A stretch of DNA of 13,057 bases from Ectopseudomonas composti (GCA_946886245.1 CAMPIF010000069.1:1-13057), one strand, 5' to 3'; shown: positions 1-8,259, counted from the stretch's first letter. Notes: generated from the letters alone by a model not told the origin. Numbers and translations are program-made.

Positions 1-203
1 CGACCGTCCGGAACTGTGGCCTGGCGCACGAAATTGCATAGCCGTGCACTTGGTTAATCGCTTTATTCCAGTACTCTGGTTCCACTTGTCGGTTTGCTGG
101 CTATACCTCAGGATGTGCACCACCTTTCGCACGGATGTGATTGATTAGACGCCGATTACGGCGCGTTCAGGCGACGCGATTCGCCATCATTCTTGCGGTC
201 ATT

Positions 204-210
204 GGGGGAG
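204..210 (+). promoter_or_regulatory. Ribosome binding site deciding the TTG start of the proE-like gene
   Basis: GGGGGAG lies five bases before a TTG at 216. The reading frame is open upstream to a TTG at 141, but the extra 25 residues are basic and then hydrophobic, with no ribosome site I can see. The pseudo-receiver fold begins directly after the 216 start (strand LRLVLLAE), so I choose 216. Confidence 0.6.
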
Positions 211-215
211 GTTGC

Positions 216-1883
216 TTGTCCACGCTCGTCGAACCCTTGCGGTTGGTTCTGTTGGCTGAAACGTCGGACTGGGCCGAATTGTTGCGCGAGCAGTTGAGCG
301 CCCTGGGCAGCCCATCCCCGCTGATTACCGCACCGTCCTGGGAAGCGGCCAGCAATCTGTTCGATGATCACGCCAGTGGCCTGCTGCTGAGTACCCCGGA
401 TCGCCTTCCCGAACCCCGTCAGTGCCCCTTGCCCATCGTCCTGCTGCTCGACGAGGAACCCGTCGAAGAGCCTGCCGGTGTCAGCGACTGGCTGGTGCGC
501 GGCAGCCTCAACCTCGATGTGCTGCGGCGCTGCCTGCGCTACGTGCGCGAACAGGGCAATCTCAAGCACACCCTGCAGCGCCTGGCCGAACAGGACCCGT
601 TGACCGGCATCGCCAATCGCCAGGGCTTCCAGACCCTGCTCGCCGCGCGCCTGGCCGAGTGTGGCGGTCGTGGCCTGGTGCTGGGTCATCTCGATCTGGA
701 CAACTTCCGTCATGCCAACGATGCCCTCGGCTACCAGGCCGGAGACCGCCTGATCCTCCAGGTGGTGGCGCGGCTCAAGGGGTTGTTGCAACCCTGCGAT
801 CAGATCGCGCGTCTGGGTAGCGACGAATTTGCCCTGTTGCTCGATGCTCGCCGCGATCCGCAGCGCGTGGAACGCCTCGCCGAGCGCGTCACCGAGGTAT
901 TGGGAGAGCCCTACTGGGTGGACGGCGAGAGTCTGCTGATCGGCTGCAGCCTTGGCCTGGCGCATGCCCGCGCGGGCGAGGGCGCCGATCCGCTGCTGTG
1001 GCACGCGCATATCGCCATGCAGCAGGCCAAGAGCCAGCAGGGGTGCGTGTTTCACGTCTACGACGAGCGCCTGAACCGCAGTGCACGCAGCCAGGCCGAT
1101 CTGGAGGGCGAGCTGCGCCGTGCGCTACGCCGTGACGAACTGGAGCTGCATTACCAGCCCCGTCTGTGCCTGAAGAGCGGGCGCATCGTCGGCCTGGAGG
1201 CCCTGGTGCGCTGGCAGCACAGCGAGCGTGGACTGCTCTCGCCCAATGAATTCGTACCGCTGGCCGAAGAAACCGGGTTGATCGTACCGCTCGGTTACTG
1301 GGTCATCTCCCGTGCCCTGCGCGATATGCAGTGGCTGCGTGGGCGCGGCCTGCCGGCGCTGCACATGGCGATCAACCTGTCGTTTCGCCAGTTTCAGGAC
1401 AGCCAGTTGCTGCCGACCCTCAGCCGTCTGATCGAAGAGCGTGGGGTCGATGCGCAGTGGCTGGAGTTCGAGTTGACCGAAACCGCAGTGATGCGCCGCA
1501 GCGATCAGGTGCAGCAGACCATGCTGGCGCTGGGGCGGCTCGGCGTGCGTTTCTCGCTGGACGACTTCGGCACCGGCTTCTCGTCTTTCGTTCATCTCAA
1601 CAGCCTGCCAATCACTCTGCTGAAGATCGACAAGAGCTTTGTCGGCGGTATGGGCGAGCGTGCCGAGAACCGTCAACTGGTGCGGGCGATGATCAATCTG
1701 GCGCACAACCTCAATCTCGAGGTGGTGGCCGAAGGGGTGGAGAACATCGAGCAGCTCGACATGCTGCGCCAGTTTGGTTGCGATCAGGTGCAGGGTTACC
1801 TGATCAGCAAGGCCATACCCCTGGCGGAGCTGGCACGCTTTCTGGTGTTCGGCCTGCGCCAGCCGCTGCTCGGCGGCGGCTGA
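216..1883 (+). CDS. proE: c-di-GMP phosphodiesterase, pseudo-receiver/GGDEF/EAL (ProE-like)
   Basis: The predicted product is a cytosolic 555-residue protein that hydrolyses the second messenger cyclic di-GMP. Residues about 7-105 form a receiver-like domain that lacks the acidic pair and the phospho-acceptor aspartate (the strand reads GLLLST). It keeps the DWLVRG end motif, with Arg where receivers have Lys. Residues about 127-283 are a GGDEF domain whose signature is GSDEF (201-205) and whose inhibitory RxxD site reads QPCD, so cyclase activity is doubtful. Residues about 298-545 are an EAL domain with the key motifs intact: EALVRW, NLSFRQF, ELTE, DDFGTGFSS, LKIDKSF, AEGVE and QGY. Phosphodiesterase activity is therefore expected. 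The position next to MATE and LysR genes matches PA5295 (ProE), which represses exopolysaccharide production in P. aeruginosa; the transfer of that role is inference. It converges on the MATE gene. Confidence 0.85.
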   Translation: MSTLVEPLRLVLLAETSDWAELLREQLSALGSPSPLITAPSWEAASNLFDDHASGLLLSTPDRLPEPRQCPLPIVLLLDEEPVEEPAGVSDWLVRGSLNLDVLRRCLRYVREQGNLKHTLQRLAEQDPLTGIANRQGFQTLLAARLAECGGRGLVLGHLDLDNFRHANDALGYQAGDRLILQVVARLKGLLQPCDQIARLGSDEFALLLDARRDPQRVERLAERVTEVLGEPYWVDGESLLIGCSLGLAHARAGEGADPLLWHAHIAMQQAKSQQGCVFHVYDERLNRSARSQADLEGELRRALRRDELELHYQPRLCLKSGRIVGLEALVRWQHSERGLLSPNEFVPLAEETGLIVPLGYWVISRALRDMQWLRGRGLPALHMAINLSFRQFQDSQLLPTLSRLIEERGVDAQWLEFELTETAVMRRSDQVQQTMLALGRLGVRFSLDDFGTGFSSFVHLNSLPITLLKIDKSFVGGMGERAENRQLVRAMINLAHNLNLEVVAEGVENIEQLDMLRQFGCDQVQGYLISKAIPLAELARFLVFGLRQPLLGGG

Positions 1884-1888
1884 TCCAG

Positions 1889-1942
1889 GCCCGGATGCAA
1901 GCCGGGGAATATGCGGTTCAGGATGCCGGCTTGCATCCGGGC
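1889..1942. repeat. REP-like inverted repeat between convergent genes
   Basis: Two perfect 17-base arms (1889-1905 and 1926-1942) flank a 20-base loop. Each arm carries the core CCCGGATGCAAGCCGG. Read on the minus strand, the right arm is preceded by CGTAG, the GTAG foot typical of REP elements; the left arm lacks it. It lies between the stops of the proE-like and MATE genes, and the right arm reaches the last base of the MATE stop codon. There is no T-tract, so it is not a classic terminator, but the hairpin could protect or end both transcripts. I believe similar GTAGCCCGGATGCA elements are common in Pseudomonas genomes. Confidence 0.75.
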
Positions 1943-3327
1943 TACGACAGACAGGTCTCGCCTTCCTCCGCAGGTGGCCGCTGCAGGCGCGCGGTCTTGC
2001 ACTGGAAGCCCAGCACCAGACCGCTCGCGGTGACTGCCAGGCCGGCAGCCAGGCCCCACCAGACGCCCTGTGCGCCCCAACCCAGGGCGAAGGCGAACAG
2101 CCAGACCAGCGGTGCGCCCACGCACCAGTAGCCGGTCAGACCGATCAGCAGTGTGGTGCGGCCGTCGTTCAGCCCGCGTATCGCGCCCATGGCGATGCTC
2201 TGCAAACCATCGAACAGCTCGAACCAGGCAGCGATCGCCAGCAGGCTGACCGCGAGGGTGACGATATCGGCGAAAGCCGGGTCGTGGCGATCGAGGAACA
2301 GACCGATGATCCGCTCCGGCAGCAGCCAGAACAGCAGGGCGAACAGCAGCATCAGTGCCGCTCCCAGCACCATGCCCAGATGGCCGCTGAGGCGTGACAG
2401 GTGCAGGTGCCCGGCACCGTAATGCAGGCCGACGCGGAAGGTCACGGCATAGGACAGCCCTTGCGGCACGATGAACGCCAGCGCCACCGTCTGCATGGCG
2501 ATCTGATGGGCCGCCAGTTGCACACTGCCCAGCGCGCCCATGCACAGGGTGGCAAAGGTGAACAGCCCCTGCTCGGCGGCGTAGGTACCGCCAATGGGCA
2601 GGCCCAGGCGCAGCAGGGCGCGTATTTCCGCCCGTTGTGGGCGACCCATTGCGGCCCGCAGTTTGTAGCGCTGATAGGTCGGCGAGAGCAGGATGTACAG
2701 CGCCAATGCCAGGGCCATGGCGCTGCTGACCAGTGCAGTGGTCATGCCGATGCCACTCAGGCCCAGGTTGGGCAGGCCGAACCAGCCTTTGATCAGCGCG
2801 TAGTTGATGACGAAATTGGCGGCGGTGCCGGCGATGCTGATGGCCATCACTGGGCCGGGATGACCAATGGCACTGGTGAAGCCGCGCAGCGCCATGAAAC
2901 ACAGGTAGCCAGGCAGGGCCAGCGACAGCGGGCGCAGGAACTCCATGGCCTGGCTGGCCGCGCCCGGGTCCTGGCCCAGGTGCGGTAGCAGCGGGCCCAG
3001 GCCGTTGAGGCACAGCGCGCTGACGATACCCAACAGCAGGGCCAGCCACAGGCCGTTCCGGATCAGGCGCGTGATGCCCGGCGGATCGCTCGCACCATGG
3101 CGAATGGCGATCAGGCTGCCCACTGCGGCGATCACTCCGGTGCAGAAGATCGAGAAGATGAAATAGCAGGTGGCGCCCAGCGCACCGCCGGCCAACTGCT
3201 GCGGGCCGAGCATGGCCATCATCAGGGTGTCGGTGAAAATCATCAGCGCGTGGGCCAGTTGCGCGGAGATCAGCGGGCCGGCCAGACGCAGCAGCGCACC
3301 CAGCTCGTGGCCAAGGGAATTCTTCAT
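1942..3327 (-). CDS. MATE family multidrug efflux pump
   Basis: A 461-residue polytopic inner-membrane protein of the MATE (NorM/DinF) family, which exports drugs or metabolites in exchange for Na+ or H+. The whole chain consists of hydrophobic helices joined by short polar loops, and the length matches the usual 450-460 residues and 12 membrane segments. Family-like stretches include GPLISAQLAHALMIFTDTLM near the N-terminus, LPIGGTYAAEQGLF at the start of the second half, and AGTAANFVINYALI. I start at the ATG at 3327 (MKNSLGHELG). The frame stays open 43 codons further, into the divergent regulator, but that stretch is polar and not MATE-like. The ribosome site is weak. It matches PA5294 in position and is divergent from a LysR-type gene, which may control it. 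The substrate cannot be told. Confidence 0.9.
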   Translation of the reverse strand: MKNSLGHELGALLRLAGPLISAQLAHALMIFTDTLMMAMLGPQQLAGGALGATCYFIFSIFCTGVIAAVGSLIAIRHGASDPPGITRLIRNGLWLALLLGIVSALCLNGLGPLLPHLGQDPGAASQAMEFLRPLSLALPGYLCFMALRGFTSAIGHPGPVMAISIAGTAANFVINYALIKGWFGLPNLGLSGIGMTTALVSSAMALALALYILLSPTYQRYKLRAAMGRPQRAEIRALLRLGLPIGGTYAAEQGLFTFATLCMGALGSVQLAAHQIAMQTVALAFIVPQGLSYAVTFRVGLHYGAGHLHLSRLSGHLGMVLGAALMLLFALLFWLLPERIIGLFLDRHDPAFADIVTLAVSLLAIAAWFELFDGLQSIAMGAIRGLNDGRTTLLIGLTGYWCVGAPLVWLFAFALGWGAQGVWWGLAAGLAVTASGLVLGFQCKTARLQRPPAEEGETCLS

Positions 3328-3390
3328 GATGAGTAAAACTTCGGCAGGATAAGCACCCCCAAGGCTGTCGGGGGATGAGCAATGACCGCT

Positions 3391-3419
3391 ATTCTGTGGT
3401 TCCTGTCGATTGCTCACAA
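3391..3419 (-). promoter_or_regulatory. Candidate sigma-70 promoter for the MATE gene
   Basis: On the minus strand, TTGTGA (3414-3419) is followed after 17 bases by CAGAAT (3391-3396). Each is a four-of-six match to -35 and -10. The leader to the ATG would be about 55-60 bases. It contains a five-base-pair all-GC hairpin (CCCCC at 3370-3374 on the minus strand, GGGGG at 3356-3360). Confidence 0.4.
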
Positions 3420-3432
3420 AAGGAAAATAGCC

Positions 3433-3471
3433 ATGCCAGGCATGATTAAAACTCATGGTTCGATGCAGTGA
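3433..3471 (+). CDS. 12-residue leader ORF overlapping the LysR start
   Basis: ATG at 3433 opens a short frame encoding MPGMIKTHGSMQ that stops with TGA at 3469-3471. It has a good ribosome site (AAAGGA at 3419-3424, eight-base spacing). Its stop overlaps the regulator's GTG start at 3468 as GTGA, the usual geometry of translational coupling. The regulator itself has no purine-rich site before its GTG. The peptide resembles nothing I know and may only deliver ribosomes. The ATG sits inside the palindrome CATGCCAGGCATG (3432-3444), a possible operator. Confidence 0.5.
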   Translation: MPGMIKTHGSMQ

Positions 3472-4388
3472 CGCGTCGTCTTCCTCCGCTTTACGCCCTG
3501 CGCGCCTTCGAGGCCGCAGCCCGGCATGCCTCCTTTACCCGCGCCGGCGAAGAGCTGGCGATCACGCAGAGCGCGGTGAGCCGGCATATCCGCACACTCG
3601 AGAACTACTTCGCCTGCCGCCTGTTCGAGCGCCGTGGCCGCAGCCTGCACCTGACCGATCCGGCCCGTGCCCTGCTGCCGGGGCTGAGCGAGGGCTTCGA
3701 TGCGCTGGAGCGCGCCAGCGCTGTCTTGCACGCCGACGACGAGGTGCTGCGCCTGAAGGCACCGTCGACCCTGACCATGCGCTGGCTGTTGGCGCGCCTG
3801 TCGCACTTTCGTCTGGCCAACCCGGACAGCGAAGTGCAGCTCACCAGCGCCTGGATGGATGTGGACAAGGTCGACTTCCGCCATGAGCCCTTCGACTGCG
3901 CCGTGCTGCTGTCCGATGGCCAGTTTCCAGATGAGTGGGAGAGCGTGCTGCTGTTCGAGGAGTGGCTGATTCCGGTATGCGCTGCCGGCGACTCGCAGGC
4001 CGGTCCCTGGTCGCTGGCGCGGCTGCGTGCGGCTGAGCAACTGCACCCGACGCCGGATCGTCGCGACTGGCGGCGCTGGTTGCAGGCTACAGGCCTGGGT
4101 GAGCAGGTGCCGCTGAAGACCGGGCAGCTGTTCGACATGCTCGAACTGGGCATCGTTGCGGCGGCACGCGGCTATGGCGTGTCCATTGGGGACCTGCTGA
4201 TGGTGGCCGAGGACGTGAACGCCGGTCGGCTCGGTGTGCCCTGGCCGACGGCGGTATTCAGTGGTGAAAGCTACTATCTGGTGTGGCCGCGTGGGCATCG
4301 TGCGCAGACACGTCTGCGGCGTTTGCGTGACTACTTGCTGGCGGAGGTCGCCGCGCTGGCATTGCCCGAGGTTGAACGTTTGCGCTGA
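3468..4388 (+). CDS. LysR-type transcriptional regulator (GcvA/AmpR-like)
   Basis: A 306-residue DNA-binding regulator of normal LysR length. Residues about 5-65 form the winged helix-turn-helix: LPPLYALRAFEAAARHASFT, then AGEELAITQSAVSRHIRTLE and LFERRGR, close to the GcvA/AmpR branch. Residues about 92-300 are the effector-binding domain; the ligand cannot be read. The GTG start is forced, because the in-frame TAA at 3447-3449 leaves no other start upstream. The N-terminus matches family members starting just before LPPL. It is divergent from the MATE gene across 140 bases and matches PA5293 in position, so control of the pump and of itself is plausible. Translation is probably coupled to the leader ORF that overlaps the start. 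Confidence 0.9.
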   Translation: MTRRLPPLYALRAFEAAARHASFTRAGEELAITQSAVSRHIRTLENYFACRLFERRGRSLHLTDPARALLPGLSEGFDALERASAVLHADDEVLRLKAPSTLTMRWLLARLSHFRLANPDSEVQLTSAWMDVDKVDFRHEPFDCAVLLSDGQFPDEWESVLLFEEWLIPVCAAGDSQAGPWSLARLRAAEQLHPTPDRRDWRRWLQATGLGEQVPLKTGQLFDMLELGIVAAARGYGVSIGDLLMVAEDVNAGRLGVPWPTAVFSGESYYLVWPRGHRAQTRLRRLRDYLLAEVAALALPEVERLR

Positions 4389-4694
4389 ACGATCATGGCC
4401 AGCGCTCAGGGCTCTGACTGTCATTACGGATCGGGCTTACCGACTGCAGTGTGACCAGGCTGCTCTCTGCAGGTATGAGTGTCGGTATCTATTGGGTGAT
4501 CGATAAAACCTATCGGCCGTCACTCTTTTACACTGTTTTGATAATAAATGACGACCGTATGGCGCTTTGATATTGACCGAGCTGAATGCTCAAGTATCCT
4601 CGCGGCTTTTCGCCGAGTCATATGACGACTGGGTGGTGTCGAAATCGTCTGAGTTATCTGCCCATCTGCTCATGGGCGCACACCTGGAGCCCTC
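4389..4694. other. Intergenic region upstream of the chemoreceptor
   Basis: This is a 306-base gap with no convincing gene. It is more AT-rich than its surroundings, especially at about 4520-4550. It holds a small inverted repeat (CGATA at 4501-4505, TATCG at 4511-4515), a sigma-70-like promoter at 4573-4600, and the ribosome site TGGAG (4685-4689) five bases before the chemoreceptor ATG. No T-tailed hairpin was seen after the LysR gene. Confidence 0.5.
4573..4600 (+). promoter_or_regulatory. Candidate sigma-70 promoter for the chemoreceptor gene
   Basis: TTGACC (4573-4578, five of six) and TATCCT (4595-4600, four of six) are separated by 16 bases. The leader to the ATG at 4695 would be about 88 bases. 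A nearby sigma-28-like match has the wrong spacing. Confidence 0.4.
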
Positions 4695-6671
4695 ATGAAT
4701 CCTCCTCGCTCTCGTATAGCCCTGCAGCTGGCTGCCATTCTGGCCCTGGTGCTGGTGCTGCTGATCAGCGTCAGCACCCTGTTTGCCCTGCGTTCACTCA
4801 ACGAGGCCAATCTGGTCACGCGCGAAAAGCACCTGGGCAGCGAGGCGGGCCTGCTGGCCGACCAGCTCGAAACCTTCCACGGCAGCCTGCGTGAGAGTAC
4901 GCAGCGTCTGGCCGGATTGTTCGAGCAGCGCTTCAGCACCGGTCTACAGGTGCGCAGTGAAGAGCGTGTGAGCGTTGGCAGCCTGCAGACACCTGCGCTT
5001 TACCTGGGGGCCACACGCTTGAACAACGAGTTCACCGAGGTCGATGACTTCACGCGCATGACGGCGGGTGTGGCCACGGTGTTCGTGCGTGACGGTAGCG
5101 AATTCATCCGCATCACCACCTCGCTGACCAAGCAGGACGGTACTCGTGCTCTGGGAACGGCGCTTGATCACCAGCACCCGGCCTATCAGCGCCTGCTGGC
5201 CGCGCAGAGTTACGTGGGGCGGGCCTTGCTCTTCGACCGCAACTACATGACCCAGTACACCCCCGTGCGTGATGGCAGTGGGCAGGTTATTGCCGTGCTG
5301 TTCGTCGGCTTCGACTACACCGATGCACAGAAGCTGCAACTCGACAAGCTGGGCGAATTTCGTATCGGCACTACAGGCTCGCTTGCCGTGCTCGACGAGC
5401 ACGGCAAGTGGCTGGTCAAGCCCGCTGGCACGGGTGCTCTGGATACACTGCCAGCGGCCCTCGGCGAGCTGATCGCTCACGCGGGGGACGGCGGTTTCTG
5501 GACCGATGGTCAGGATGAGTTCTACAGCGTCGCCATGCCCTTTGCTGGCGGACCCTGGACGGTGCTGGCGAGCATGCCGCGCGAGGAAATTCAGGCCGTC
5601 ACCTGGCGTGTCGGTACCCAGTTGGCCATCGGCAGCGCACTGACGCTGCTGCTGGCGGTCATTGCCGTGGTCTGGCTGCTGCGACGCAAACTGCGCCCGC
5701 TGGGCGACCTGGTACAGCAGGCACAGGCGCTTGGCGCCGGTGATCTTGGCGCGCGTATGGCGCAATCCAGCGATGACGAAATCGGCGAGCTGGCGCGCAG
5801 CTTCAACCGCATGGGCGAAGCGCTGGCGAGCATGGTGTCGGGTATTCGCAGCGCTGCCCAGGATGTCAGCGCGCGCTCGCAGGCGATGTCCACGCTGTCG
5901 CGCGATGCCTACCAGGGGATCGATCAGCAATCCGGCGAGATCAGCAGCATGGCCGGCGCGGTGGAGGAGTTCAGCGCCACCTCGCAGAACATCGCCGACA
6001 ACATGCGCAGCACCGAGCGCCTGGCGAGCGACAACGCCCAGCAGACCCGCATCGGGCGTACCTCGATGGATCAGGCTTCCGAAGCGCTGGTGCAGATCGC
6101 CGAAGCACTTGAGCAAACCTCCAAGGCGATCAACGGCCTCGGCCAGCGCTCCCAGGAGATCGGCGGTATCGTCAGCGTCATCACCGCGATCGCCGACCAG
6201 ACCAACCTGCTGGCGCTCAACGCTGCCATCGAAGCAGCGCGGGCCGGCGAGCAGGGGCGTGGTTTTGCCGTCGTCGCCGATGAGGTGCGCAGCCTGGCTG
6301 GACGCACCCGCGAGGCGACCAACGAGATTTCCACCATGATCGGCAGCATCCAGAGCGAGACCAGCAGCGCCATCGCCACCATGGAGCAGGGCCGACAGCT
6401 GATGCAGGATGGCCTGGAGCGTAACGCCAAGGTGGCGGCGGCACTGGCGCAGATCAGTGAGCAGAGCGCCGAGGCCGGCGAGCAATTCGCCGCCATCACC
6501 ACCGCGACCAGCGAGCAGAGCAGCACCGCGACCGTGCTCAGCGCCAACCTGCAGAGCATCGCCCAGGCCAACGGTGAGCAGCGTGAAGTGGTGGCCAACC
6601 TGGCCGATACCGCACGCGAGCTGGATCGCCTTGCCGCTCAGCTGCGTCAGGAGGTCGAGCGCTTCCGCTGA
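4695..6671 (+). CDS. Methyl-accepting chemotaxis protein with periplasmic double Cache-like domain
   Basis: A 658-residue inner-membrane chemoreceptor that signals ligand binding to CheW/CheA. Residues about 9-32 are the first membrane segment. About 45-300 form a long periplasmic domain resembling Cache_3-Cache_2 ([35 protein letters not shown]). About 308-329 are the second membrane segment, and about 330-382 a HAMP domain ([25 protein letters not shown]). The coiled-coil signalling domain fills the rest. Its hairpin tip around 519-535 is canonical: [17 protein letters not shown]. It ends in EVERFR without a CheR-docking pentapeptide. The ligand is unknown; double-Cache receptors often sense small carboxylates or amino acids. 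P. aeruginosa has choline uptake and phosphorylcholine phosphatase genes here, so this is a lineage-specific gene at the site. The gene ends one base from convergent comM. Confidence 0.93.
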   Translation: MNPPRSRIALQLAAILALVLVLLISVSTLFALRSLNEANLVTREKHLGSEAGLLADQLETFHGSLRESTQRLAGLFEQRFSTGLQVRSEERVSVGSLQTPALYLGATRLNNEFTEVDDFTRMTAGVATVFVRDGSEFIRITTSLTKQDGTRALGTALDHQHPAYQRLLAAQSYVGRALLFDRNYMTQYTPVRDGSGQVIAVLFVGFDYTDAQKLQLDKLGEFRIGTTGSLAVLDEHGKWLVKPAGTGALDTLPAALGELIAHAGDGGFWTDGQDEFYSVAMPFAGGPWTVLASMPREEIQAVTWRVGTQLAIGSALTLLLAVIAVVWLLRRKLRPLGDLVQQAQALGAGDLGARMAQSSDDEIGELARSFNRMGEALASMVSGIRSAAQDVSARSQAMSTLSRDAYQGIDQQSGEISSMAGAVEEFSATSQNIADNMRSTERLASDNAQQTRIGRTSMDQASEALVQIAEALEQTSKAINGLGQRSQEIGGIVSVITAIADQTNLLALNAAIEAARAGEQGRGFAVVADEVRSLAGRTREATNEISTMIGSIQSETSSAIATMEQGRQLMQDGLERNAKVAAALAQISEQSAEAGEQFAAITTATSEQSSTATVLSANLQSIAQANGEQREVVANLADTARELDRLAAQLRQEVERFR

Positions 6672-6672
6672 T

Positions 6673-8166
6673 TCATCCTGCGGCGGGGCGATATTGCAGC
6701 GCCTCGGCCAGATGGTCCCGGCCGATCTGCTGCTGCTGCGCCAGATCAGCCAGCGTGCGCGCGACCTTGAGCACCCGGTGCGCGGCGCGTAGTGACAGGC
6801 CGAGACGTTCACAGGCACCTTCCAGCCACTGGCGATCCGCGTCGTTCAGGCTGCAGTGCCGACGCAGGCCGGGCAAATCGAGAAAGGCATTGGCCACCCC
6901 CTGGCGTTGCAGCTGTCGCTCACGAGCCCGGGCGACCTTCGCTGCTGCTTGTGCGGTGCTTTCGCCATCCTGCGCCGGGGCGTTCAATAGCGTCGTTTCG
7001 CGGGCGACCGTCAGGTGCAGGTCGATGCGATCGAGCAGTGGCCCGGACAACTTGGCGCGGTAGCGCTGGATCTGCTCCGGTGTGCAGCGACAGCGGTTGC
7101 TCGGGTCGCCCAGATAACCACAAGGGCAGGGATTCATGGCGGCAACGAGCTGAAAACGCGCAGGAAAACGCACCTTGTCCCGCGCGCGGGCAATGACGAT
7201 GTGGCCGCTTTCCAGCGGTTCGCGCAGCACCTCCAGCACTTTTCTATCGAATTCCGGCAGCTCATCGAGGAACAGGATTCCCATATGGGCCAAGGTTATT
7301 TCGCCAGGCTGCGGGCGACTGCCACCGCCCACCAATGCCGGTCCGGAGGCGCTGTGGTGCGGCGTGCGAAAGGGGCGCTGCGGCCAGTGCTGCAACGGTA
7401 GATGGCTGGCTACCGAATGGATTGCGGCGACCTGCAGCGCCTCGCTCTCATCCAGCGGCGGCAGCAAACCGGGCAGGCGGCTGGCCAGCAGCGTCTTGCC
7501 GGTACCGGGTGGACCGCTGAGCAGCAAGTTATGCGAGCCGGCTGCGGCCACCAGCAATGCACGCTTGGCGGCCAACTGGCCCTGCACTTCGGCCAGATCC
7601 GGGTAGGGCAGGCTCTGCCTGAGCAGCCCCTGGGCGGCGTAGGGTTCGAGTGGTGCGCTGCCGTTGAGGTGCGCGGCGATCTGCAGCAGATGTTCGACGG
7701 CAATGACCTTCAGCCCCGATGCCAGGCTGGCCTCTTCGGCATTGGCCTGTGGCACCAAGAGGGTGCGCCCGGCTGCGCGCGCGGCGAGGGCGGCCGGCAA
7801 TACGCCCTGCACGGGACGCACTGCGCCTGACAGCGCCAGTTCGCCCAGGCATTCGCATTCATCCAGAGAGTGAGCCGGTACCTGGCCGCTGGCCGCGAGA
7901 ATCCCCAGGGCGATGGCGAGATCGAAGCGGCCGCCATCCTTGGGCAGGTCGGCGGGCGCCAGATTCAAGGTGATGCGTTTATTGGGAAACTCGAAGGCGG
8001 CGTTGAGAATGGCGCTGCGTACGCGATCCTTGCTCTCCTTGACCGCCGTTTCCGGCAGACCCACCAGCGTCAGGGAGGGCAGGCCATTGGCCAGGTGCGC
8101 TTCCACGGTGACGGCCGGTGCTTCGACGCCGACCTGGGCGCGGCTGTGGACGATGGCCAGGGACAT
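6673..8166 (-). CDS. comM: ComM/YifB family AAA+ ATPase (Mg-chelatase-like)
   Basis: A 497-residue cytosolic AAA+ protein. In Vibrio cholerae, ComM is a hexameric branch-migration helicase that extends DNA integration during natural transformation; many non-competent bacteria also have it. The N-terminal third has a Lon-protease-like fold (GLPSLTLVGLPETAVKESK; GELALSGAVRPVQGVLPAAL). Walker A is GPPGTGKT (218-225), Walker B ILFLDE (297-302), and DRIDLH (from 379) marks the sensor/arginine region. Four cysteines in CPC and CRC pairs (347, 349, 359, 361) could bind zinc. The C-terminal Mg-chelatase lid is complete, so the gene looks intact. I start at the ATG at 8166 because AGGAG lies five bases before it; a GTG two codons upstream overlaps that site. 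It follows ubiK on the same strand, as PA5290 follows PA5289. Confidence 0.95.
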   Translation of the reverse strand: MSLAIVHSRAQVGVEAPAVTVEAHLANGLPSLTLVGLPETAVKESKDRVRSAILNAAFEFPNKRITLNLAPADLPKDGGRFDLAIALGILAASGQVPAHSLDECECLGELALSGAVRPVQGVLPAALAARAAGRTLLVPQANAEEASLASGLKVIAVEHLLQIAAHLNGSAPLEPYAAQGLLRQSLPYPDLAEVQGQLAAKRALLVAAAGSHNLLLSGPPGTGKTLLASRLPGLLPPLDESEALQVAAIHSVASHLPLQHWPQRPFRTPHHSASGPALVGGGSRPQPGEITLAHMGILFLDELPEFDRKVLEVLREPLESGHIVIARARDKVRFPARFQLVAAMNPCPCGYLGDPSNRCRCTPEQIQRYRAKLSGPLLDRIDLHLTVARETTLLNAPAQDGESTAQAAAKVARARERQLQRQGVANAFLDLPGLRRHCSLNDADRQWLEGACERLGLSLRAAHRVLKVARTLADLAQQQQIGRDHLAEALQYRPAAG

Positions 8167-8198
8167 GATCACTCCTTGATCAAGTGGGGTGCAGTGCC

Positions 8199-8251
8199 TG
8201 TAGGAGCGGCTTCAGCCGCGAAGCCCGATCGCGGCTGAAGCCGCTCCTACA
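8199..8251. repeat. REP pair (inverted, head-to-head) between ubiK and comM
   Basis: Perfect 23-base arms (8199-8221 and 8229-8251) flank a seven-base loop. Each arm is a REP unit: a GTAGGA foot followed by the hairpin GCGGCT-TC-AGCCGC. This is the familiar Pseudomonas GTAGGAGCGGC class. The pair forms a strong cruciform or RNA hairpin between two co-directional genes, starting 33 bases upstream of the comM start and 8 bases beyond the ubiK stop. It may dampen readthrough from ubiK or stabilise its 3' end. Confidence 0.9.
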
Positions 8252-8259
8252 ACAAAACC

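Noticed and set aside
1..215. Possible promoter or end of an upstream gene (rep in P. aeruginosa)
   Set aside because: No frame through the left edge gave a recognisable protein, and no -35/-10 or sigma-54 pair had acceptable spacing.
156..1055. A 299-codon open frame on the minus strand opposite the proE-like gene
   Set aside because: It overlaps a clear GGDEF-EAL gene, its protein resembles no family and is rich in Gln, Ala and His, a common shadow of high-GC genes.
1889..1942. Bidirectional Rho-independent terminator
   Set aside because: The stem is strong, but neither side has a T-tract and the loop is 20 bases, so it is listed as a REP-like repeat instead.
3328..3456. Longer MATE start, 43 codons upstream of 3327
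   Set aside because: The extra residues are polar and unlike MATE proteins, and the extension would cover the whole divergent promoter region and the LysR leader ORF.
4590..4619. Sigma-28 (FliA) promoter for the chemoreceptor: TCAAG and GCCGA
   Set aside because: The spacing is 17 bases, longer than usual for FliA sites, and only the first five bases of the downstream element match.
4944..6818. A 624-codon open frame on the minus strand opposite the chemoreceptor
   Set aside because: It lies opposite an intact chemoreceptor with canonical motifs, and its composition is that of an antisense shadow.
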